From: Moraxella lacunata
Lineage (GTDB): Bacteria; Pseudomonadota; Gammaproteobacteria; Pseudomonadales; Moraxellaceae
Assembly: GCF_002027545.1 (NCBI RefSeq)
Contig: NZ_MXAN01000069.1
Span: 1 to 12,519 of the forward strand
Direction: 5' to 3'
Length of the DNA: 12,519 nucleotides
The translations under genes and the position numbers were made by a program. Positions 7,050 to 12,519 of this stretch are shown here, one piece after another (the first letter of the stretch is position 1; each line of letters starts with the position of its first letter). The notes beneath the pieces are model-generated. The model ran no database searches. It saw nothing but the letters and a program-made list of their open reading frames with translations, and had not been told where the DNA came from.

Positions 7050-7078
7050 AAATAAAGGACGATTTACGTCCTTTATTT
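7050..7078 (-). terminator. Rho-independent terminator of ETF-QO gene
   Basis: A perfect 12-base stem, AAATAAAGGACG (7050-7061) with CGTCCTTTATTT (7067-7078), closes on the loop ATTTA. On the minus strand it follows the ETF-QO stop by 7 bases and runs into a T-rich tail (TTTTTT then GTTGC). It separates ETF-QO from the aminotransferase pseudogene, which has its own ribosome site. Confidence 0.85.
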
Positions 7079-7085
7079 GTCATCA

Positions 7086-8756
7086 TTACATATTCGGATA
7101 ATTCGGCCCGCCACCGCCCTCAGGCGTTACCCATGTGATGTTTTGAGCAGGGTCTTTGATGTCGCAGGTTTTGCAATGTACGCAGTTTTGGCTGTTGATG
7201 ACAAACCTTGCTCCGTTCGGGTCATTCTCATCTGCCACCACTTCATACACCCCCGCAGGGCAGTACAGGCGAGCAGGTTCGCCATAGAGCGGTAGGTTTT
7301 TAGTGATTGGCACGCTTGGGTCGGTCAATTTTAGATGACAGGGTTGGTCTTCGGCGTGATTGGTGTTTGAGATAAACACGCTGGATAATTTGTCAAAGGT
7401 CAGCTTGCCATCAGGTTTTGGATAATCAGGCTTGTAAGCGTGGTCGGCTTTGTCTAATTGGGCAAAATCATAACTGTTGTCATGAATGATGAGTGGCATT
7501 TTACCGCTTAACAAGTTTTGCTCCACAAAGATAAACGCCCCACCAAGCCACGTTCCCATGCGGTGCATGGCAGGCGAGAAGTTTTGGGCGGATTTGGCAT
7601 CATCAAACAGCCACGAGTTTTCAAAATTGGTCTGATACTCGCTCACTTCATCGTGTTGCCGTCCGTCTTGGATTGCCTTAAAAATCGCCTCACCAGCGAG
7701 CATTCCCGACTTCATGGACGTGTGTGTGCCTTTGATTTTGGCAGGGTTTAAAAATCCTGCATCATCGCCCACCAGTACACCCCCTGCAAAGGTCAGCTTG
7801 GGCAGACTATTTAGACCGCCTTTGACCAAGGCTCTTGCCCCATAGGACAGGCGTTTGCCCCCTTCTAGGATAGGGCGGATAAGGGGGTGTAGTTTTAGGC
7901 GTTGTAATTCATCAAAGGGCGATAGGTGCGGATTGGAGTAAGACAAATCCACCACCAAGCCAAAGCTCACTTGATTGTTTTCGGCAAAATACAGCCACCA
8001 ACCGCCAGTTGCCCCTGTGTCATTTAAGGGATAGCCCGAGCCGTGCAAAATCACGCCTTCTTCGTGCTTATCAGCGTCAATCTCCCACAGCTCTTTTAGT
8101 CCAATGCCATAATGTTGGGGGTCTTTATCCTTGTCAAGATGAAAACGGCTGATGAGACGCTTGCCCAAATGCCCACGACAGCCTTCGGCAAAGACGGTGT
8201 ATTTGGCAACAAGCTCATAACCTGCCTCAAAAGACGGCTTAGGCTCACCCTTGGCATTGACCCCCATGTCGCCTGTTTGGATACCACGCACCGAGCCGTC
8301 AGCGTTGTAGAGAATTTCACTGGCGGTAAAGTTGGGGAATAGCATAATCTCCATGCTTTCGGCTTGTTCGGCAAGCCAGCGAACCACATTGCCAAGCGAG
8401 ACGATGTAGTTGCCTTCGTTGTGCATACTGGCAGGGACAACCGAGCTTGGCAATTTGACCGCCTTTTTGGCGTTGGGGAGCATATACACACGGTCTTCGG
8501 TTGCCTTGACCGTGATTGGGGCATTCATGTTTTGCCAATCGGGGAACAGCTCGTCCAAGGCACGGGTTTCCATGACCGCTCCCGATAGGATATGGGCTCC
8601 GAACTCTGAGCCTTTTTCCACAACACAGACCATAAATCCATCAAGTCCTGCATCTATGGCAAGCTGTTTTAGGCGAATGGCACAGGACAGACCTGATACG
8701 CCACCACCGACCACGACCACGTCAAATTCCATTGACTCACGTTGTATCTCTTGCAT
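7086..8756 (-). CDS. Electron transfer flavoprotein-ubiquinone oxidoreductase
   Basis: A 556-residue peripheral inner-membrane flavoprotein that moves electrons from reduced electron transfer flavoprotein (fed by acyl-CoA and amino-acid dehydrogenases) to ubiquinone. The FAD dinucleotide-binding motif GGGVSG is at 17-22 in VVVVGGGVSGLSCAIRL. The family block GAHILSGAVMETRALDELFPDW follows. At the C-terminus a [4Fe-4S] site is formed by C499 (LYCPAG), C525, C528 and C531 (NCVHCKTCD), and the protein ends in GGGGPNYPNM, typical of the family. Length is usual for bacterial members. AGGAA lies 6 bases or so before the ATG on the minus strand. The etfAB partner genes are not in the window. It is divergent from the DUF1285-murI pair. 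Confidence 0.95.
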   Translation of the reverse strand: MQEIQRESMEFDVVVVGGGVSGLSCAIRLKQLAIDAGLDGFMVCVVEKGSEFGAHILSGAVMETRALDELFPDWQNMNAPITVKATEDRVYMLPNAKKAVKLPSSVVPASMHNEGNYIVSLGNVVRWLAEQAESMEIMLFPNFTASEILYNADGSVRGIQTGDMGVNAKGEPKPSFEAGYELVAKYTVFAEGCRGHLGKRLISRFHLDKDKDPQHYGIGLKELWEIDADKHEEGVILHGSGYPLNDTGATGGWWLYFAENNQVSFGLVVDLSYSNPHLSPFDELQRLKLHPLIRPILEGGKRLSYGARALVKGGLNSLPKLTFAGGVLVGDDAGFLNPAKIKGTHTSMKSGMLAGEAIFKAIQDGRQHDEVSEYQTNFENSWLFDDAKSAQNFSPAMHRMGTWLGGAFIFVEQNLLSGKMPLIIHDNSYDFAQLDKADHAYKPDYPKPDGKLTFDKLSSVFISNTNHAEDQPCHLKLTDPSVPITKNLPLYGEPARLYCPAGVYEVVADENDPNGARFVINSQNCVHCKTCDIKDPAQNITWVTPEGGGGPNYPNM

Positions 8757-8812
8757 GGTGTTTCCTTTTTGGCTGTTTAAGGTGAAACCTTGTAATGGCT
8801 AAAAAACAAATG

Positions 8813-8841
8813 ATTATCAAATACAATGTTTGATAAATCAA
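8813..8841 (-). promoter_or_regulatory. Possible sigma-70 promoter of ETF-QO with overlapping palindrome
   Basis: On the minus strand TTGATT (8836-8841) and GATAAT (8813-8818) are separated by 17 bases, a good -35/-10 pair about 55 bases upstream of the ETF-QO start. The 8-base palindrome TTATCAAA...TTTGATAA (8814-8836) covers nearly the whole core promoter, so a protein bound there would block RNA polymerase. No regulator can be named. Confidence 0.4.
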
Positions 8842-8912
8842 ATAATTATAAATGGTATATTTTACCAATCTTATCAAATTAGGCAAGTTAATTATGCCCT
8901 TATTTTTGATAA
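8814..8912. promoter_or_regulatory. Cluster of four TTATCAAA/TTTGATAA sites
   Basis: The same 8-mer occurs four times in 99 bases in alternating orientation: TTATCAAA at 8814-8821, TTTGATAA at 8829-8836, TTATCAAA at 8871-8878 and TTTGATAA at 8905-8912. It forms two divergent pairs between ETF-QO and the DUF1285 gene. The wider stretch 8757-9175 has no coding frame. AT-richness lowers the significance. Confidence 0.35.
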
Positions 8913-8986
8913 AATCATGACTGGTACGGTTATAAAAAGTTGTTGGGGTAGATACACCTAGCGAACCTGATATTTACCATGGGTTG

Positions 8987-9010
8987 TGTAGGGGCGTGTT
9001 GAACACGCCC
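8987..9010 (+). repeat. TGTAGGGGCG-type palindrome carrying the MITE end sequence
   Basis: TGTAGGG leads into the perfect palindrome GGGCGTGTTGAACACGCCC (8992-9010; 9-base arms, central G). It contains the exact 13-base terminal sequence of the 4500-4723 element (8992-9004). Together with 4846-4870 it belongs to a family of short intergenic palindromes beginning GGGTTG(TG)TAGGGGCG. Confidence 0.65.
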
Positions 9011-9175
9011 GTTGGAGAGATTGGCAAGGCGTGCATTTTAAAGTTAAATGAATAAAAAGGTTAAAATCTTGGCAAATGTGATTTGTTGTGCTTTTTAAAT
9101 CCTTAAAATTTATTTGCTTTTTTATAAAAATTTAGGCAAAATTAAACACTTCTTTTAAATGATAAGGCAAGGATA

Positions 9176-9781
9176 ATGACGGATAACACAGATAAAAATT
9201 CCAATAAAAGCAACGACTTAACCAAACTTATCACAGCCCTTGGTAATGAACGCAAAATTCCACCGCTGGATAAATGGACACCCGAGACGATAACGCCTTT
9301 TGACATTGTCATTGATGACAATGGCGAGTGGTATCATGACGGGGTCAAAATCGCTCGGCAGTCGCTTGTGGATTTGTTCGCCAGCGTGTTGTGGGCGGAC
9401 GGGGACGGCGAGCAAAAACGCCACTTTTTAAAAACACCCACGGACAAATACGAAATTACCGTAATAGACACGCCATTATTCATCAATACTGTGGATAAAG
9501 TTACCAAAAATGGCGATGAATGGATAGTGTTTGGCACGACCAACGGCGATAGCATTGTGCTTGATGATGAGCCGTTGTATTTTAAAACCGTGGTGCGTGA
9601 TGACGTGGCGGATGATAGGCTGTATATAGACACCCGTTTTAACCTAACCGCTCGCATTGGGCGTAATGTGTTTTATCATTTAATAGAGCTTGGCGAGCTG
9701 TCAGATGAGCAGGGGCAGACGATTTTGACCTTGCAAAGTGGCGGTAAAACGCACCGTGTGGTTGCCCCAAATTTTAATTAG
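9176..9781 (+). CDS. DUF1285 domain-containing protein
   Basis: A 201-residue soluble protein of the DUF1285 family, function unknown. Recognisable family features are IPPLDKWTPE (28-37), the DNGEWYHDGVKIARQSLVDLFASVLW block (48-73), LKTPTDKYEITVIDTPLFI (85-103) and the C-terminal RIGRNVFYHLIELGE. The N-terminal 20 residues are polar and probably disordered. The ATG is preceded by TAAGG at 9163-9167, 8 bases away. murI begins 14 bases after its stop, so the two are probably one transcription unit; what links the protein to glutamate racemase is unknown. No signal peptide or membrane segment is present. Confidence 0.85.
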   Translation: MTDNTDKNSNKSNDLTKLITALGNERKIPPLDKWTPETITPFDIVIDDNGEWYHDGVKIARQSLVDLFASVLWADGDGEQKRHFLKTPTDKYEITVIDTPLFINTVDKVTKNGDEWIVFGTTNGDSIVLDDEPLYFKTVVRDDVADDRLYIDTRFNLTARIGRNVFYHLIELGELSDEQGQTILTLQSGGKTHRVVAPNFN

Positions 9782-9795
9782 AAAAACTAAACAAT

Positions 9796-10635
9796 ATGAT
9801 AAACCAGCACCCTGATTTTAAAGATGACCCTACCGCCCCGATTGGCGTATTTGATTCGGGGGTGGGGGGCTTGTCGGTGTATCTACACCTAAAAACACTC
9901 ATGCCAAACGAACGCTTTATCTACTATGCCGACACCGCCAACGTGCCGTACGGGGGCAAATCGGGCGATGAGATTTTGCTTTTGACCTTGCAAGCGGTGG
10001 CACGGCTGTGCAAACGGGGCTGTAAACTCATCGTCATCGCTTGTAACAGTGCGTCCGCCCATGCCCTAAAAGCATTGCGTGAGCGGTGTAGCGTGCCGAT
10101 TGTGGGGCTTGTCCCTGCGGTCAAACCTGCGTGTAGCCTGACCAAAACCCGCCAAATTGCCGTGCTCGCCACTCGGGCGACTTTAAATGGCTATCTACTA
10201 AACGATGTCATTACTGACGTTGCCATGCCACAAGGGGTCATGGTGCATAAGCATTTTGAGCCGACCTTGGTGCCGTGGGTGGAGAGCGGTATGCCGATTG
10301 ACAGTCAAGTGGCAAACCTACTCATTAGACAAACTAAACAATGGGCGGACATGGGCGTGGACGTGATAGTGCTGGGGTGTACGCATTACCCGTTTTTTAA
10401 GGGGTTTTTGCAGACCTTTATACAAAAAGAAAATCTGGACGTGCAATTGATTGATTCAGGACTGGCAATCGCCCAACGGGTCAAATCCTTGCTTGATTTT
10501 TTTAATATCGCAAGCCCCACGCCAAACACCACCCCCATGCAGTTGTATGCCACACGCTTAGATGATGATTTGCTTGCCACCGCCGAGAAGTTAAGCGGTG
10601 AACCATTTATTGAGCTGATCGAATACCAAGAGTGA
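9796..10635 (+). CDS. murI: Glutamate racemase
   Basis: A 279-residue cytoplasmic, cofactor-independent racemase converting L-glutamate to D-glutamate for peptidoglycan stem peptides, essential in most bacteria. The Asp/Glu racemase fold shows both catalytic cysteines: C83 in IACNSAS and C195 in LGCTHYPF. Substrate-site motifs are VFDSGVGGLSV (18-28, D20-S21) and NVPYGGKS (49-56), and H197 lies next to C195. Length is normal. No convincing Shine-Dalgarno precedes the ATG, so translation may be coupled to the DUF1285 gene ending 14 bases upstream. No strong terminator follows; after the stop comes a T-rich palindrome that belongs to dispersed repeat copy B. Confidence 0.95.
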   Translation: MINQHPDFKDDPTAPIGVFDSGVGGLSVYLHLKTLMPNERFIYYADTANVPYGGKSGDEILLLTLQAVARLCKRGCKLIVIACNSASAHALKALRERCSVPIVGLVPAVKPACSLTKTRQIAVLATRATLNGYLLNDVITDVAMPQGVMVHKHFEPTLVPWVESGMPIDSQVANLLIRQTKQWADMGVDVIVLGCTHYPFFKGFLQTFIQKENLDVQLIDSGLAIAQRVKSLLDFFNIASPTPNTTPMQLYATRLDDDLLATAEKLSGEPFIELIEYQE

Positions 10636-10636
10636 G

Positions 10637-10689
10637 CTTTTTTGTACAAAAATTGATTTAAAATGTTATCAGTGGCAGGCACACCCTAA
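10637..10689 (+). repeat. Dispersed repeat, copy B (contiguous)
   Basis: This 53-base stretch just after the murI stop matches two separated segments near 4759-4790 and 4943-4967. It begins with the palindrome TTTTTGTACAAAAA (10639-10652). Differences between the copies are almost only transitions. It may act as a terminator, because a T-run follows the murI stop, but no GC-rich stem is present. Confidence 0.5.
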
Positions 10690-10723
10690 ACGCCAAACAC
10701 TTCATTGTCAAAATTGGCAAAAT

Positions 10724-10797
10724 ATCAAAAAATGTATCAAAAAACAGGGCAATTTTAACGGGTTTTGTGCTTTTATGTTATTTTTTGATTTTTTGAT
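10724..10797. repeat. Paired ATCAAAAAA / TTTTTTGAT repeats
   Basis: ATCAAAAAA occurs at 10724-10732 and 10736-10744, and its complement TTTTTTGAT at 10781-10789 and 10789-10797. Two A-rich boxes thus face two T-rich boxes across 36 bases. They could form a weak hairpin or intrinsically curved DNA upstream of the 10957 gene. The gene-free spacer 10636-10956 otherwise holds the repeat and leader features listed here. Confidence 0.45.
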
Positions 10798-10818
10798 GTG
10801 TTTTGGGTGGTATGGATA

Positions 10819-10847
10819 TTTTTATTTTGATGAAAATTCTTTATAAT
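10819..10847 (+). promoter_or_regulatory. Possible sigma-70 promoter of the DUF4062-like gene
   Basis: TATAAT (10842-10847) is a perfect -10 box; the -35 candidate TTTTTA (10819-10824) at 17 bases is poor. Transcription would start near 10853-10855, giving a leader of about 100 bases whose first bases form a hairpin arm. Confidence 0.4.
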
Positions 10848-10852
10848 AAGGG

Positions 10853-10912
10853 ATTGCCATTTGAGCGTATGGATAAGAAAGATGAATGGCAATGTCACGT
10901 GTGGTTGCCAAT
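10853..10912 (+). promoter_or_regulatory. Leader with two competing hairpins
   Basis: ATTGCCATT (10853-10861) is the perfect complement of AATGGCAAT (10885-10893). The middle of the second arm, GGCAA (10888-10892), can instead pair with TTGCC (10905-10909). Only one of the two hairpins can form at a time. With the predicted start near 10854 the first hairpin would sit at the very 5' end of the mRNA. The alternative stem is only 5 bases, so regulation is speculative. Confidence 0.3.
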
Positions 10913-10956
10913 AAAAGCAATATCCTTAACTACTTACTACTAGCCTTGGGGTTTTT

Positions 10957-11988
10957 GTGTCAAATCATCGTTATCATGTTCATGTCGCTTGTGTTGCTGA
11001 TGACCCGCTGTTGGTTACTGCCCAAGATGATGTGGCGATATTCTTTGAAAGTCGGGCTTTTTTAACCAAAGACTTGGTAATTGCCCGTGCTGAATCTGCC
11101 AGTTATAGTTGGCGTTGTATCAACTCTGCCGATGTGGTGCTCCTGCTTGTGGGCAATCACTATGGTAGCACCAACGCATCAGGGGTCAGTCAGCTCCATG
11201 TCAGCTATACCAATGCCAAAGCCAAAAATAAGCCCATGCTCATTTTTGTGCATTCGGACGTGCTAAACAAACCTGCCAATAATCGGCTGATTGACTTTGT
11301 GGGGGTATTGGAGTCGCAATCGGGGCAGGCGGTGCATTATTTTGATGATAATACCAATCTGCCCAAACTGCTTGAAACTGCTTTTAATGCGTTGGATTTT
11401 GACAAATCTCAAGGATGGCAAATGGCAGGCATGAGCGTCAGAAATGCGTTGCTGTCTAAGCCCCCAAAGCATGCCAAGCCCGCCACTCAGAAGCAAATTT
11501 CTGCACCCAGTGATGCTCAAAAGATTGGGGCGTCTAGTATTCCTGCCCAATCCCATCTGACCAAATCTACATCTCATTCTCACGCCAAGACAGATGCTGA
11601 TTTGCATGCCGCCTTAAAGCCCGCATTGGCACTAGACAGTGAATTTTTGGTAAGTTGCACCGCCCATGCGTTTCGGGGTGGCACGCTCATCGAAGTGTCC
11701 TTTGTCATCCCGCTACGCTGGCGAAACATCGTTACCATGCTTGCCAATGTGGTCATGCCATTTTCTGAGCAAGGGTTGGGACGTGCCTTAAATGATAATG
11801 TTGATAAGAATCTTGCCAGTCAAATCGTGGCAAGACAGTATCCTGACATCCATGCCGTCAGCCGAGTGCAGGTGGTCAAAGCTGATGTGCTGTGGATATT
11901 AGATGAGTTGGAGTTGGCAGGATGGATTGAGCCTGTGGGTCAAGGCTCCATGTGGCAAGCCACTGACAAAACATCCAACATAAAATAG
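10957..11988 (+). CDS. DUF4062-like domain protein, function unknown
   Basis: A 343-residue soluble protein. Residues 1-145 resemble the DUF4062 fold: a beta-strand start (YHVHVACVADD), SWRCINSADVVLLLVGNHYGS (51-71), then GVSQLHVSYTNAKAKNKPMLIFVHSD (76-101), the order in which DUF4062 proteins show D-VLLIGxxYG, SYTE-EY and KPxLxFIH. The glutamate often found after SYT is not obvious (SYTNAKAK). Residues 165-215 are a Ser/Lys/Ala/His-rich linker. Residues 216-340 form a second domain I do not recognise; its end, VLWILDELELAGWIEPVGQGSMWQAT (311-336), looks like the last helix and wing of a winged helix. The start is GTG; an in-frame stop at 10927 and no ATG between them leave no longer choice. 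A GGGG run lies about 6 bases upstream. It stands alone, with no visible partner gene. Confidence 0.6.
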   Translation: MSNHRYHVHVACVADDPLLVTAQDDVAIFFESRAFLTKDLVIARAESASYSWRCINSADVVLLLVGNHYGSTNASGVSQLHVSYTNAKAKNKPMLIFVHSDVLNKPANNRLIDFVGVLESQSGQAVHYFDDNTNLPKLLETAFNALDFDKSQGWQMAGMSVRNALLSKPPKHAKPATQKQISAPSDAQKIGASSIPAQSHLTKSTSHSHAKTDADLHAALKPALALDSEFLVSCTAHAFRGGTLIEVSFVIPLRWRNIVTMLANVVMPFSEQGLGRALNDNVDKNLASQIVARQYPDIHAVSRVQVVKADVLWILDELELAGWIEPVGQGSMWQATDKTSNIK

Positions 11989-12010
11989 CTAAAATAGCAT
12001 TGCCAAATGG

Positions 12011-12223
12011 CAGGGCAATCGCACTATATTTAATTTTTAGCAAATAAAATTATGTTTTTGAAGAAATTGGCAATTTTTAGACACAAATTATTTAAAAACT
12101 CACCAAACCAATTATATTTTGAATAATTTATTAAAAATATATTTAGATAAAATTAACTATAAATACTAAATTTGCTTGATTTTTAATCAATTTCATGTAA
12201 AATTTTGTAGTGCGATTGCCCTG
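12011..12223. mobile_element. 213-bp MITE with 16-bp inverted ends and 9-bp target duplication
   Basis: CAGGGCAATCGCACTA (12011-12026) and TAGTGCGATTGCCCTG (12208-12223) are perfect terminal inverted repeats. GCCAAATGG directly abuts both ends (12002-12010 and 12224-12232), a clean 9-base target-site duplication. The 181-base interior is very AT-rich and has no open frame, so it must be moved by a transposase encoded elsewhere. A 9-base duplication is typical of several DDE families, for example IS1 or the IS10/IS50 group of IS4; the parent element cannot be named. It inserted 13 bases after the stop of the DUF4062-like gene, within the place where its terminator would be expected. Confidence 0.85.
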
Positions 12224-12232
12224 GCCAAATGG

Positions 12233-12519
12233 TATATTTAAGGCACATTAAATTGACATGGCTTAGCCAAAAGAATGGGTTGCAAGGCTCGAAAAGTGAG
12301 CAAAATCCAAGAAATCATGCTCAAAGATACAAATCTAAGATACAAAATTTAACACAAAACAGATGACATCACTGCCAAAATTTTGTTAGGATGAAGTGGT
12401 TGTATCTTGGTTGTGTGTTTTTAATAGACTTCTTTCCAAATCCTGATTTTTATGGATTTTTAAAAACTTCAACCCCAATACTTATAAGGGTTTATTTTTA
12501 GTTTGGAAAGAGATTTAAT
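12233..12519. other. Gene-free right edge of the window
   Basis: No coding frame or RNA gene is recognised. A perfect 10-base inverted repeat, TCTTTCCAAA (12431-12440) with TTTGGAAAGA (12502-12511), lies at the extreme edge and may belong to a structure that continues outside. AGATACAAA is present twice near 12324-12348. Confidence 0.4.

Noticed and set aside
8096..8802. Long frames inside or opposite the ETF-QO gene (8096-8524 minus, 8410-8802 plus)
   Set aside because: They overlap a fully supported gene, show no family motifs and have compositions expected of shadow frames.
9218..9657. Minus-strand frames opposite the DUF1285 gene
   Set aside because: They are shadows of a gene with recognised family blocks, with no ribosome sites or motifs of their own.
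10869..10943. 24-codon frame (MDKKDEWQCHVW...) in the leader of the DUF4062-like gene, a possible leader peptide
   Set aside because: There is only a weak ribosome site, no run of regulatory codons and no T-rich attenuator after it. It is likely fortuitous, although it ends 13 bases before the GTG.
12431..12511. Inserted element or IS end at the right edge (10-base inverted repeat)
   Set aside because: Only 10 bases match, no flanking duplication is visible and the window ends 8 bases later. The evidence is too thin to call an element.

Overview
The window looks like a chromosomal segment from a gamma-proteobacterium of the Moraxellaceae, most likely Moraxella or a close relative. This is inferred from gene content, moderate-GC genes separated by very AT-rich spacers, and many short palindromic repeats in those spacers. 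No rRNA, tRNA or CRISPR array was seen.

Layout, left to right. (1) 1-2153: a long AT-rich leader with a possible sigma-54 promoter, then glnK-amtB (nitrogen sensor and ammonium channel) and a clear terminator. (2) 2188-3907: nadE (glutamine-dependent NAD+ synthetase), convergent with amtB. (3) 4098-4427: a small membrane-anchored zinc-ribbon protein of the PP0621 type. (4) 4428-4987: a gene-free stretch packed with repeats: a 224-bp MITE-like element, a probable second element of about 122 bp, and a dispersed repeat that also occurs downstream of murI. (5) 4988-8756, all on the minus strand: a one-cysteine glutathione peroxidase, a Tat-exported HisC-like aminotransferase broken by two frameshifts, and electron transfer flavoprotein-ubiquinone oxidoreductase. 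(6) 9176-10635: a DUF1285 protein and murI (glutamate racemase), probably one operon. (7) 10957-11988: a DUF4062-like protein of unknown function. (8) 11989-12519: a gene-free tail with a cleanly delimited 213-bp MITE (16-bp inverted ends, 9-bp target duplication).

Most genes are housekeeping: nitrogen assimilation, NAD synthesis, peroxide defence, beta-oxidation/amino-acid electron transfer and peptidoglycan precursor supply. No multi-gene accessory or defence system was found. The less ordinary content is the set of small non-autonomous elements and nested repeats in the spacers, the doubly frameshifted aminotransferase whose Tat signal survives only out of frame, and the standalone DUF4062-like gene with a possible 5'-end hairpin leader. 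Family assignments rest on recognised motifs, not on database searches.
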